From Methanobacteriota archaeon (GTDB lineage Archaea > JAADCQ01 > Methanopyri > Methanopyrales > Methanopyraceae): a stretch of 56,564 nt of DNA. Where the stretch lies: positions 1 through 56,564 of the forward strand of contig JAMOPY010000040.1 in assembly GCA_027064305.1 (NCBI GenBank), read 5' to 3'. Positions 7,696 to 15,931 of this stretch are shown piece by piece. Below the pieces are notes generated by a model, which did not search any database, was not told the DNA's origin, and saw nothing but the letters and a program-made list of their open reading frames with translations. The position numbers were made by a program, and so were the translations under genes. Every line of letters starts with the position of its first letter. Positions within the stretch are counted from its first letter, which is position 1.

Positions 7696-7823
7696 CGCGC
7701 CCGCACCCCCTCGATCATCGACCCCTCACCGCCGAGGGCCCGCGACACCTCAGAAAAACCCTCGTTTCCCATTCCCGCGCGGCGCGCGCCCACCCACGCT
7801 CCCGAGTTATTTGAACCCTTTTC
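7696..7823 (-). promoter_or_regulatory. Leader/promoter region of nop5-flpA
   Basis: 128 bases between the mptG-like stop and the nop5 start. On the minus strand an A+T-rich stretch GGGTTCAAATAACTC lies at 7806-7820 and could be the TATA element, with transcription starting ~90 bases before nop5. A CTGA and a CGATGATC occur in the leader but do not form a C/D RNA with correct spacing. Confidence 0.35.
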
Positions 7824-8834
7824 TCACCCGCGCACCTCGAACCCCTCGTTCCGCGGCTCCGACACGATCACCTCGCCCCCCACCCCCCGCTCCCTCAGGA
7901 ACCGCTCCAACTCCCGCGCCACGCCGCCCGCCGACGCCGAGTCGCACACCGCGTACACCGTCGGACCGAACGAGCTCAACCCCGCCCCGTACGCGCCCGC
8001 CTCCCGCGCCACCTCCATCAACTCCCGCACCACCGCGTCCTGCAGCCCCACCTCCACCCGCTTGAACCCCAACCCCTGCACCTCATCCACCGCCCGACCG
8101 AACGCCTCCGCGTCACCCTCCGCCACCGCCGGCAGCATCACCATCAGCACCAACCGACACACCCGCTCCACCTCCCGCGCCGGCACCGGGCAGTACCGCC
8201 GGAAGATGTCCACCTCCTCCTCCCCGTGCGCCCCCCGCCGAACCTCCGGGATCGCCAGCACGAACCGCCAGTCCCCCGGCACCTCCAACCGCGCCACCAC
8301 CGGCGCCGGCGGCACCTCCCCCGACGCCGCCGACGGCTTGAACCCCTCCTTACCCCCCGGACCGAACCGGTGCCCCCCATCCACGATGAACCCACCACCC
8401 TCGAACGCCGCCACCCCGATCCCCGACGTCCCACCGCGACCCAGCAGGTCCGCCAGCCCCCGCACGTCGTAATCCTCCACCCCGAACGCCTCCAACACGC
8501 CCACCGCCACCGACAACGTCGCCTGCGTCCCCGAGCCCAACCCCACGTGCTCCGGGTACGACCGCCGCACCACCACCCGCACCCCGCCCTCCAGCCCGAA
8601 CCCCTCCAACACCGCCCGCGCCGCCCGCTCCGCCTTCACCGCCACCTCCCCCTCACCCTCCACCGTCACCCCCTCCTCCGCCCGCTCCACCTCGAACTCC
8701 ATCCACGGCCGCTCCAACGTCACCCCCACGCTCCCGTCCACCCGACCCAACCCACCGTGCAGGTCGATCAGCGTCACGTGCAGCCGCGAGACCGACCGCA
8801 CCACGACCAAGACCCGGGCACCCCTCACCCCCAC
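7824..8834 (-). CDS. Beta-ribofuranosylaminobenzene 5'-phosphate synthase (methanopterin synthesis)
   Basis: 336 aa GHMP-kinase-fold enzyme. The family condenses p-aminobenzoate or a hydroxybenzoate relative with PRPP, the committed step of methanopterin synthesis. Landmarks are SRLHVTLIDLHGGLGRVDGSVG near the N-terminus, VVVRRSYPEHVGLGSGTQATL near residue 90 (the GHMP Gly/Ser loop), RGGTSGIGVAAFEGGGFIVDGG near 135, and a C-terminal GLSSFGPTVYAV. Length is normal for the family. Several in-frame GTG codons near the N-terminus (8834, 8828, ~8808) leave the exact start uncertain. The coding strand is strikingly G-rich. An A+T-rich element near 8850 may be its promoter. Confidence 0.88.
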   Translation of the reverse strand: MGVRGARVLVVVRSVSRLHVTLIDLHGGLGRVDGSVGVTLERPWMEFEVERAEEGVTVEGEGEVAVKAERAARAVLEGFGLEGGVRVVVRRSYPEHVGLGSGTQATLSVAVGVLEAFGVEDYDVRGLADLLGRGGTSGIGVAAFEGGGFIVDGGHRFGPGGKEGFKPSAASGEVPPAPVVARLEVPGDWRFVLAIPEVRRGAHGEEEVDIFRRYCPVPAREVERVCRLVLMVMLPAVAEGDAEAFGRAVDEVQGLGFKRVEVGLQDAVVRELMEVAREAGAYGAGLSSFGPTVYAVCDSASAGGVARELERFLRERGVGGEVIVSEPRNEGFEVRG

Positions 8835-8940
8835 CCAAGGGAAAGCGTAAAACCGCTGCGACCCGGTCGGGGGCCGTGGAGGCCGATCATCGGGAACCCC
8901 CTCACCCCCGGACTAGCTCCCCATCCCGGGGCCCACCCAC

Positions 8941-9492
8941 TTGCACGCGCTCGAGCGCGTCCTACGGCTCCTCCAGGACCTCGAATCCCACCTCGAGGGC
9001 GCCGCCGACCTCCCCGAGCCCGAGCCCATCGCCCGCTTCGCCCTCCAGCGCACCACCCCCCACGACCTCCGCCTCTGCACCGCCATCGTCGAGACCGAAC
9101 TCGAGCTCTGGGAGGACTCCGGCCTCCACGTCCGCCCCGCCCTCCACCCCTACGTCGCCGAACGCCTCGGCGCGTACACCCTCGACGACCGCCTCATCGG
9201 CCGCCTCCTCGACTACCCCGACTGCTGCATCGAACACTTCCTCCAGGGCCGCACCCACTACGACCACGACCCACCCACCACCGTCGTCCTCACCGAGGGC
9301 TTCGTCCCCTGCCGGGCCACCTGCGACCCCGCCCGCCGCGCCCACCTCCTCGAGACCACCGACGACCCCACCCCCTACCGCGAGCTCGAGCGCGAGCTCG
9401 AACAAGCCCTCCACCGCCTCGGCGCCCCCACCTACCACTCCGCCTACCAAGGCTTCTACGAGATCCACCGCCCGGGCGGGCCCCACCCATGA
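8941..9492 (+). CDS. DUF483 family protein
   Basis: 183 aa, function unknown. The conserved core reads YPDCCIEHFLQG near residue 95 and TEGFVPCRATCDPA near 120; the Cys/His arrangement suggests a metal site. DUF483 proteins are widespread in methanogens and other Euryarchaeota. TTG 8941 is the only in-frame start before the conserved region. The stop overlaps the ATG of the KaiC-like gene (ATGA at 9489-9492), so the two are translationally coupled. Codon use is extremely C-ending: the plus strand here is almost purine-poor. Confidence 0.72.
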   Translation: MHALERVLRLLQDLESHLEGAADLPEPEPIARFALQRTTPHDLRLCTAIVETELELWEDSGLHVRPALHPYVAERLGAYTLDDRLIGRLLDYPDCCIEHFLQGRTHYDHDPPTTVVLTEGFVPCRATCDPARRAHLLETTDDPTPYRELERELEQALHRLGAPTYHSAYQGFYEIHRPGGPHP

Positions 9493-10322
9493 AACGCTTC
9501 AAAACCCACGTCCCCGGCCTCGACGACCTCATCGGCGGCGGACTCCCCCACCGCGGCGTCACCCTCCTCCTCGGACCCCCCGGCACCCCCCGCCAACTCC
9601 TCCTCGAGAACGTCCTCTGGAACGCCCTCGAACGCGACCACCGCGTCCTCCTCCTCACCACCGGCACCAGCCCCCACGAACTCCTCCGCCGCGCCGAGGA
9701 GTACGGCCACGACCTCCGCGAACCCCACCAACGCGGCGACCTCACCATCCTCAACGCCTTCAGCATCCGCGCCGGCGTCTACCACCGCACCCTCGGCGAG
9801 ATCGTCCAGGACCTCAACCCACACCGCCTCCGCGACCAACTCCTACAACACGACCACGACCTCCTCCTCATCGACCTCCTCCAACCCATCCACCGCGACG
9901 ACCCCGACCGCTACCTCCACACCCTCACCACCCTCAAGATCGTCGCCCTCGAACGCGACACCACCATCCTCGCCGGCTGCACCTCCGACCTCGCCCAACA
10001 CCACGCCGACCTCCCCGACACCCTCCTCCGCACCGACGCCCACGAACTCCACGGCGCCCTCACCTACAGCCTCCTCCCCCTCACCACCCAACCACCCCAC
10101 CTCCCCAAGTACCGCGCCCCCCTCACCCTCCTCGACGACGGCACCGTCCTCGTCCACCACGACAAGATCCTCGACCCCCACACCGGCGACATCCGCGACG
10201 CCGACGACCACATCGACCGCACCTTCCACGTCCCCCAAGACGTCGCCCGCGACGCCACCGAGGACTCCGACGTCCTCGAAGACCTCGACCAACTCCTCCG
10301 CGAACTCGACGAAGAGGGATGA
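9489..10322 (+). CDS. KaiC/RecA-fold protein with degenerate Walker A
   Basis: 277 aa with the KaiC-like start HVPGLDDLIGGGLPHRGVTLL followed by LLGPPGTPRQ. A functional P-loop would read GxxGxGK(S/T); here Pro-Arg-Gln replaces the Gly-Lys-Ser/Thr end, so the invariant lysine is missing. Walker B survives as LLLIDLLQP near residue 130. The C-terminal third is rich in Asp and ends in an acidic coil. It could be a non-hydrolysing KaiC paralogue or scaffold. ATG 9489 overlaps the DUF483 stop. A candidate C/D RNA begins in its stop codon. It is convergent with the LAGLIDADG remnant. Confidence 0.75.
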   Translation: MKRFKTHVPGLDDLIGGGLPHRGVTLLLGPPGTPRQLLLENVLWNALERDHRVLLLTTGTSPHELLRRAEEYGHDLREPHQRGDLTILNAFSIRAGVYHRTLGEIVQDLNPHRLRDQLLQHDHDLLLIDLLQPIHRDDPDRYLHTLTTLKIVALERDTTILAGCTSDLAQHHADLPDTLLRTDAHELHGALTYSLLPLTTQPPHLPKYRAPLTLLDDGTVLVHHDKILDPHTGDIRDADDHIDRTFHVPQDVARDATEDSDVLEDLDQLLRELDEEG

Positions 10323-10376
10323 CGACACGGCCACGGGAGGCGACCACACCGGGATGACCGCAACCCGCCCACCCGA
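10319..10376 (+). ncRNA. Candidate C/D-box guide RNA at the 3' end of the KaiC-like gene
   Basis: C box ATGACGA (10319-10325, containing the TGA stop of the gene), 12-base guide, no clear D' box, C'-like ATGACCG (10354-10360), 12-base guide CAACCCGCCCAC, D-like CCGA (10373-10376). Both guide lengths fit, but two of the four boxes are poor and no target is found in the 16S of this window. It is kept because the downstream neighbour is a convincing C/D RNA with the same layout. Confidence 0.35.
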
Positions 10377-10381
10377 CCGCA

Positions 10382-10391
10382 CCCATTAAAC
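10382..10391 (+). promoter_or_regulatory. TATA box of the 10427 guide RNA
   Basis: CCCATTAAAC is an isolated A+T-rich element; transcription would start near 10412, ~15 bases before the C box at 10427. Confidence 0.45.
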
Positions 10392-10426
10392 CCCGAAAGC
10401 CGGCACCATCCCCGGGGGCGGCCGGG

Positions 10427-10486
10427 ATGACGCGGGGATTAGCCCCAGCTTGAGCCACCCGCGATGATAGGTCCCGAGGGTGCCGA
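10427..10486 (+). ncRNA. C/D-box guide RNA with two 16S targets
   Basis: C-like ATGACGC (10427-10433), guide GGGGATTAGCCCCA, D'-like TTGA (10450-10453), 10-base spacer, C' ATGATAG (10464-10470), 12-base guide GTCCCGAGGGTG, D CCGA (10483-10486). The first guide is complementary over ~14 bases to TGGGGCTAATCCCC in the 16S gene (11358-11371). The second pairs over 11 bases with ACCCTCGGGAC (11327-11337). Two guides hitting sites ~30 nt apart in the same rRNA domain is strong evidence despite imperfect boxes. A TATA element lies upstream and a palindromic terminator begins 22 bases downstream. Confidence 0.75.
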
Positions 10487-10507
10487 CCGGCCGCCCGACC
10501 GCGACAA

Positions 10508-10528
10508 TCGTTACGAAGAACGTAACGA
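10508..10528 (+). terminator. Palindromic terminator, ATCGTTACGA family (copy 1)
   Basis: TCGTTACG, loop AAGAA, CGTAACGA: a perfect 8-bp inverted repeat, A+T-rich against its surroundings. It lies 22 bases after the D box of the guide RNA and between convergent transcripts (the LAGLIDADG remnant ends at 10575). Confidence 0.6.
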
Positions 10529-10574
10529 CAACCGGGATGACGACTGCCCGCGAAGGGGAGGCCCACCCGATGAC

Positions 10575-10963
10575 CTACCCACCCTTGACCGACCACGCCT
10601 CCCGCACCCGCTCCAACCCCTCCCGCGACCCGTGCACGCCCGCCTCCAACAGCTCCAACACCCTCCCCAACCGCTCCAACGCGCCCCGCTTCACCACCAC
10701 CCTACCCACCATCAGATCCACGAACCGACGCAGGTCCTCCCGACGGTAGATCTCGAGGTACCACACGCCGTCGCGCCGACGGTACAGGTGCCCCATCCCG
10801 AGCGTCTCACGGATCTCCTCGAGCACCCCCCCCGCTCCTTCTGCACGAAGACCACCTTGGTGGAAACCCGGTAACCCGCCCGGTACCGCCCATCCCGCAC
10901 GAACCGGACCACCACCGACCCCTCACCGTCGAAGAAACCCGCCACGTAGTCCAGCGAGACCAA
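10575..10963 (-). pseudogene. LAGLIDADG homing-endonuclease-like gene split by a frameshift
   Basis: Two overlapping frames together make one ~129-aa protein. The first (TTG 10963) encodes LDYVAGFFDGEGSV, a LAGLIDADG helix, followed by a beta-rich segment ending STKVVFVQKERG. The second frame resumes with LEEIRETLGMGHLYRRRDG and VWYLEIYRREDLRRFVDLM, the standard continuation, ending near 10575. The break coincides with a run of eight C on the plus strand (10826-10833); one more C, or two fewer, restores the frame. It may be a genuine slippage mutation, programmed slippage or a sequencing artefact. It has its own TATA (10998-11007) and lies directly upstream of, and divergent from, the 16S rRNA gene, with no intron nearby. 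Confidence 0.7.
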
Positions 10964-10997
10964 GCGACCGCACCCCCACCGCCCGCGCGCCCACCCC

Positions 10998-11007
10998 CGA
11001 TAAACCC
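10998..11007 (-). promoter_or_regulatory. Probable TATA box of the LAGLIDADG gene
   Basis: The minus strand reads GGGTTTATCG ~40 bases before the TTG start. It is only ~30 bases from the divergent rRNA promoter. Confidence 0.35.
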
Positions 11008-11030
11008 CGCGATCCCGCCCCGAACCGTAC

Positions 11031-11046
11031 CGAAATCTTCATATAG
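11031..11046 (+). promoter_or_regulatory. 16S rRNA promoter (BRE + TATA)
   Basis: CGAAATCTTCATATAG combines a BRE-like CGAAA with a TATA-like TTCATATA, the strongest archaeal promoter match in this intergenic region. It predicts transcription from about 11066-11070, ~140 bases before the mature 16S. Confidence 0.7.
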
Positions 11047-11142
11047 AACGACCTTACCGCCCCCGACGGACGCGAGGGAGAGCCCCCCGATGGGGCCCCG
11101 GGCAACCCCGGGGGGAACCACCCCCGGGGCCCCGGGGCCGAC

Positions 11143-11179
11143 GCAAGCCCGCCCCCCGGGGCCGTGACGGCCCCGCCGC
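11143..11179 (+). other. 5' strand of the 16S rRNA processing stem
   Basis: Bases 11143-11161 (GCAAGCCCGCCCCCCGGGG) and 11171-11179 (CCCCGCCGC) are exactly complementary to 12758-12776 and 12740-12748 after the 16S gene. They are separated by a 9 x 9 internal loop. This is the expected pre-16S processing stem; the internal loop is in the place of the bulge-helix-bulge cut by archaeal splicing endonuclease. A perfect 4-bp central helix cannot be drawn (3 pairs plus G-A). Confidence 0.7.
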
Positions 11180-11208
11180 GGACCCAAATCCTTGCGGCCG
11201 CCACCCTA

Positions 11209-12724
<1,516 letters not shown>

Positions 12725-12739
12725 AGCGGAGGGGATGAT

Positions 12740-12776
12740 GCGGCGGGGCAACGACAGCCCCGGGGGGCGGGCTTGC
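12740..12776 (+). other. 3' strand of the 16S rRNA processing stem
   Basis: Partner of 11143-11179: 9 bp, a CAACGACAG internal-loop strand (12749-12757), then 19 bp. It places pre-16S cleavage ~25-30 bases after the mature 3' end. Confidence 0.7.
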
Positions 12777-12804
12777 GCGGGGGGCGATGACCTCCTTCCG
12801 AGAA

Positions 12805-12825
12805 TCGTTACGAGTTCCTTAACGA
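12805..12825 (+). terminator. Palindromic element, ATCGTTACGA family (copy 2, degenerate)
   Basis: TCGTTA CGAGTTCCT TAACGA: the outer six bases pair perfectly and the left half-site is intact. It lies ~80 bases after the mature 16S end and ~30 bases after the processing stem, before the first trailer C/D RNA. Confidence 0.45.
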
Positions 12826-12832
12826 ATCGGGC

Positions 12833-12886
12833 GTGATGAATCACTCCCCTGCTGAGGGCGCCGCTGATGACTTTTCCTCCGACTGA
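12833..12886 (+). ncRNA. C/D-box guide RNA downstream of 16S, probable 23S guide
   Basis: All four boxes are perfect: C GTGATGA (12833-12839), 12-base guide, D' CTGA (12852-12855), 8-base spacer, C' CTGATGA (12864-12870), 12-base guide, D CTGA (12883-12886). The D' guide ATCACTCCCCTG is antisense to AGGGGAGTGA, which matches the conserved 23S GAGGGGAGUGAAA segment. The D guide CTTTTCCTCCGA is antisense to CGGAGGAAAAG, resembling the conserved 23S GAGGAAAAGAAA segment; both are in domain I. The target assignments rest on remembered conserved 23S sequence. Confidence 0.88.
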
Positions 12887-12894
12887 GCGCCGGG

Positions 12895-12949
12895 ATGATC
12901 GCAGTCCCGCAGGCGTACCGCGCCGGATGACGAGCCCTTTTAGGGGTGA
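12895..12949 (+). ncRNA. C/D-box guide RNA targeting 16S rRNA
   Basis: C-like ATGATCG (12895-12901), guide containing AGTCCCGCAG (12903-12912), degenerate D', C' ATGACGA (12927-12933), 12-base guide GCCCTTTTAGGG, D-like GTGA (12946-12949). The first guide pairs over 10 bases with CTGCGGGACT at ~11826 of the 16S gene. The second pairs over ~11 bases (one G-U) with CCTAAAGGGGC at 11750-11760. D' is not recognisable. A palindromic terminator begins 12 bases downstream. Confidence 0.62.
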
Positions 12950-12960
12950 CCGCCCCGGGC

Positions 12961-12986
12961 CAATCGTTACGGATTTCATAACGTTG
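12961..12986 (+). terminator. Palindromic terminator, ATCGTTACGA family (copy 3)
   Basis: The left half CAATCGTTA pairs with TAACGTTG around GGATTTCA, with one bulged T. It lies 12 bases after the D box of the preceding guide RNA. Confidence 0.5.
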
Positions 12987-13044
12987 GATCGCCGGGTTAA
13001 TGGGCGGGGGTGCCGGGCCCGGGTCGGGGCGTCCGGCCTTGTCC

Positions 13045-13488
13045 ATGGTGGACGTGACGGGGAAGCGGGAGCAGGTGCGCATCGCGGAGGCTCGCGGGTT
13101 CCTGAGGCTGTCGGAGGAGGGTGTGGAGGCGCTGAGGAGGCGGGAGTCGCACCCGGAGGGGAAGGGTGACCCGATCGAGGCGGCGAGGTTGGCGGCGATG
13201 CTGGCGGTCAAGCGGACGCCGGAGCTGGTTCCGCACTGTCATCCGGTGCGGATTACGGGGGTCGACGTGGACGTGGAGGTGAAGGAGGATGGAGCGGAGA
13301 TGACGGTGCGGGTGAAGTCGGTGGGTCGGACGGGGGTGGAGATGGACGCGCTCACGGGGTTGGTGGTGGGGTTGGTCACGCTCTGGGACATGGTGAAGTA
13401 CGCGGAGAAGGATGAGGAGGGGCGGTACCCGCACACGAGGATCGAGGACGTGCGGGTGGTGAGGAAGGTCAAGAGGGACGTCGGGTGA
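13045..13488 (+). CDS. moaC: Molybdenum cofactor biosynthesis protein C
   Basis: 147 aa. Cyclic pyranopterin monophosphate synthase, acting with MoaA on GTP. Starts MVDVTGKREQVRIA. The conserved segments AAMLAVKRTPELVPHCHPV (with the HCHP motif), VEMDALTGL and LWDMVKYAEKDEEG (K and D of the active site) are present. ATG 13045 matches the family N-terminus; a TTG two codons upstream (13039) is possible. It is divergent-neighbour to the 16S trailer RNAs, with a weak TATA GGTTAATGG near 12993. Molybdopterin or tungstopterin is needed for formylmethanofuran dehydrogenase. Confidence 0.95.
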   Translation: MVDVTGKREQVRIAEARGFLRLSEEGVEALRRRESHPEGKGDPIEAARLAAMLAVKRTPELVPHCHPVRITGVDVDVEVKEDGAEMTVRVKSVGRTGVEMDALTGLVVGLVTLWDMVKYAEKDEEGRYPHTRIEDVRVVRKVKRDVG

Positions 13489-13513
13489 GTGGTTTTTCCG
13501 CCCGCCTCGTCGC

Positions 13514-14035
13514 CTAGGCCTTGCCTTGGGCGTGGGCGACGGCGTGGGGTAGTAGTTCGAGGAGGAGTTCGGCGCCGAGTTCGGCGGCGTGGGGGGAGCC
13601 GGGGAGGCAGGCGACGGGGGTTTGGTTCACGACGTACATCTCGGCGCGGGTGAGGGCGGCGTGGGCGCCGATCTCCTTCTCGGAGTGGCGGCGGAAGAGC
13701 TCGCCGAAGCCGGGGAGGCGTTTGTCGGCGATGCGTTCGAGGGCTTCGATGGTGGTGTCGGTGGGGGTGATGCCGGTGCCGCCGGTGGTGATGATGGCGT
13801 GGGCGCGTTCGGTGAGCCATTTGACGGCGCCGGTGATCATGTCGGGCTGGTCGGGGGTGAGGAGTCGGTAGCGGACCTCGTGGCCGGCTTCTTCGAGCTT
13901 TCGTTGGAGGGTGTCGCCGGAGGGGTCGTCGGGGTCGTCGCCGCGGGCGGCCTGTTCGAACTTGCTGGTGCTGATGGTGATGATGGCGAGGTGGAGGGTC
14001 TCGGGGGCGTGTTGTAGGTGTTCGTGGAGGGTCAG
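13514..14035 (-). CDS. moaB: MoaB/MogA-type molybdopterin adenylyltransferase
   Basis: ~173 aa. Adenylates molybdopterin before metal insertion. Landmarks are LAIITISTSKFEQ, DTLQRKLEEAGHEV, AIITTGGTGITPTDTTIEAL (the MPT-binding GGTG loop), the segment around residue 120 (GELFRRHSEKEIG), and VACLPGSPHAAELG. No ATG, GTG or TTG exists in frame ahead of the conserved region. The family N-terminus (LHEHLQHAPETLHLAII) begins right after a CTG at 14035, which has GGGGG ~10 bases upstream, so a CTG start is proposed. The frame is open far upstream across the antiporter gene, but that part is shadow. Confidence 0.85.
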   Translation of the reverse strand: MTLHEHLQHAPETLHLAIITISTSKFEQAARGDDPDDPSGDTLQRKLEEAGHEVRYRLLTPDQPDMITGAVKWLTERAHAIITTGGTGITPTDTTIEALERIADKRLPGFGELFRRHSEKEIGAHAALTRAEMYVVNQTPVACLPGSPHAAELGAELLLELLPHAVAHAQGKA

Positions 14036-14061
14036 GGTGGGGTCCCCCGTTGGTCTCGGGG

Positions 14062-15333
14062 TTAGCGTGTTCGTAGGAGGCGTTTGGCGAGGGGTTGGGC
14101 CCAGGTGGCTTCGAGGATGACGCTGAGGAGGATGGTGAGGAAGGTGGCGACGAGGATGGTGCCGGCGAGGGCGTGTGGGGGCATTTGTCGGGTGATGTGG
14201 GGTGGGAGTAGGTGGGGGTGGGTGGTGATCTTGGTGTAGACGGTGCCGACGAGGGCGGCGGGGACGACGCCGCGGGGGCCTTCGAGGGCCAGGTAGAGGC
14301 GCTCTTTCAGGGTGAGGGGTTCCTTGGGGGGCAGGTAGGTGCCGGCGAGGACGCCGAGGGGTCGGGCGAGGAAGATGTTGCCGAGGGCGCAGAGGAGTCC
14401 GCCGAGCCAGTATCGTTTCAGGAGTGGGAGGCTGACGCAGGCGCCGAGGGTGGTGAAGACGATGATGCGGACGACGGTGGAGAGTTCCTCCATGAAGCCT
14501 TTGAGGAATTGGAGGTCCTCTCGGAGGTGCTCGTGTTCGGTGAGTCGGTTGCCGATGTACATGCCCAGGATGGCCACGGCCATGAATCCGCTCAGTTCGT
14601 ACCCGGTGAGGTGGGGTATGGTTTCCTCGCAGAGGTACCAGGTGGCGAGGGCGGCGCCGAGGGTGATGGGGACGACGTACTCCTTGAAGGGTTCTCGGGC
14701 GAGGAGTTGTTCGAGTGCGGCGCCCGCGATCGCGCCGGCGGCGGCGCCGCCGGCGGCGAGGGAGAGGAAGAGGGCGATGGGGTTGTGGTGGGCTCCGATG
14801 CCGATGGTGGAGAGGGAGGTCTTGGTGAGTACGACGCCGAGTGGGTCGTTGAACACGCTCTCGGCGATGAGGGTGGTGGAGATCTCGGCGGGTAGGTCGA
14901 GCTTGGTGAAGACGGGGATGAGGGTGGCGGGGTCGGTGGCGCACGTGATGGCCCCGTAGAGGAAGCCGATGGGGCTGAGGGGGTTCACGTGGAAGGCGAG
15001 GTTGAAGATGAGGGAGGAGAGGGCGGCCGTGATGAGGAGGGTGATGAGGTCGAGCTTGGCGACGAGGGTGGCGACGCGGCGGAGGACGTCGATGCTGATC
15101 TCGAAGCCGCCGTCGAGGAGGATGATGATGAGTCCGACGGTGCCTAGGAAGGGGAAGATTTGCTGGGCGTGTTCGGGTCGGATGATGCCGGTGAGGGGAC
15201 CGAGGAGGAATCCGAGGAGGAGTAGGAAGGGGATGTCGGGGAGTCGGGCTTCCTCGGAGAGTCGGGCGACGATGGCGCCGAGGGTGAGTAGTAGGGCGGT
15301 GTAGCCGAGGAGGGTGAAGAACCCGAACTTCGT
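14062..15333 (-). CDS. Kef/CPA-type cation:proton antiporter
   Basis: ~423 aa, with about 12 membrane helices. The N-terminal part contains LPDIPFLLLLGFLLGPLTG, LIIILLDGGFEIS and later ATDPATLIPVF, the CPA1-type motif with the Asp of the ion-binding site; ESVFNDPLGVVL follows. Regulatory RCK domains are absent. The conserved N-terminus extends ~115 codons upstream of the first GTG (14988). In that extension no ATG, GTG or TTG occurs in frame. The likeliest start is ACG at 15333 (ACG AAG TTC) with GGGGGGA 7 bases upstream. Confidence 0.82.
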   Translation of the reverse strand, partial: TKFGFFTLLGYTALLLTLGAIVARLSEEARLPDIPFLLLLGFLLGPLTGIIRPEHAQQIFPFLGTVGLIIILLDGGFEISIDVLRRVATLVAKLDLITLLITAALSSLIFNLAFHVNPLSPIGFLYGAITCATDPATLIPVFTKLDLPAEISTTLIAESVFNDPLGVVLTKTSLSTIGIGAHHNPIALFLSLAAGGAAAGAIAGAALEQLLAREPFKEYVVPITLGAALATWYLCEETIPHLTGYELSGFMAVAILGMYIGNRLTEHEHLREDLQFLKGFMEELSTVVRIIVFTTLGACVSLPLLKRYWLGGLLCALGNIFLARPLGVLAGTYLPPKEPLTLKERLYLALEGPRGVVPAALVGTVYTKITTHPHLLPPHITRQMPPHALAGTILVATFLTILLSVILEATWAQPLAKRLLRTR

Positions 15334-15352
15334 CGGTGCTCCCCCCGCCGTT

Positions 15353-15916
15353 TTAGGCCTTGGTGCACAGTTTGGCGAAGTTCTTCAGGATGTCGGGGCC
15401 GTACTCGGTGTATTTGAGCTCGGGATGGAACTGGACGCCGTAGAGTGGGAGTTCACGGTGGCGCATGGCCTCGACCTCGCACTTGTCGGAGCGGGCGGTG
15501 ACGAGGAACTCGTCCGGGACCTCCTTGACCTCGTCGCGGTGTGAGGTCCAGGCGGTGATGCGGTCGGGGAGTCCCTCGAAGATGCCCTCGTGGTCGAGGA
15601 TTTCGATCTCGGTGCGGGCGTAGTCTTCGCGGCCGGCGGCCCAGTCGACCCGGCCGCCGAAGACCTCGGCCATGAGCTGATGGCCGAGGCAGATGCCGAG
15701 GATGGGGAGCTCGCCGGCGAGTTCTTCGATGATCTGGGGGGAGTTGCCGGCGCGGTCGCGGGAGGGGCCGCCGCTGATGATGACGCCGTCGGCGCGGCGG
15801 CGGATGTCGTCGGGGTCGGTGGTGTTGGGGACGATCTCGGCGGGGATGTTGAGGTAGTCGTAGTTCTTGCGGATGAGGTGGACGTACTGGCCGTGGTTGT
15901 CGACGATGAGGATCAA
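15353..15916 (-). CDS. guaAA: GMP synthase glutamine amidotransferase subunit A
   Basis: 187 aa. Class-I amidotransferase that supplies ammonia to the separate ATP-pyrophosphatase subunit, the usual split arrangement of archaea. The nucleophile is in GICLGHQLMAEVFGG near residue 77; the catalytic His-Glu is in LYGVQFHPELKYTEYG. VIISGGPSRDRAG is the substrate loop. TTG 15916 gives MILIVDNHGQYVHLI, the family N-terminus. It is adjacent to the GltB-like gene on the same strand. Subunit B is not in the window. Confidence 0.95.
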   Translation of the reverse strand: MILIVDNHGQYVHLIRKNYDYLNIPAEIVPNTTDPDDIRRRADGVIISGGPSRDRAGNSPQIIEELAGELPILGICLGHQLMAEVFGGRVDWAAGREDYARTEIEILDHEGIFEGLPDRITAWTSHRDEVKEVPDEFLVTARSDKCEVEAMRHRELPLYGVQFHPELKYTEYGPDILKNFAKLCTKA

Positions 15917-15931
15917 GCGGGGGTGGGTCCC

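Noticed and set aside
7806-7820. GGGTTCAAATAAC on the minus strand as a tRNA T-loop
   Set aside because: No acceptor, D or anticodon arms can be paired around it.
12735-12800. ATGATGC and GCGATGA boxes just after the 16S gene as a third trailer C/D RNA
   Set aside because: The sequence is fully used in the 16S processing stem and guide spacings are wrong.
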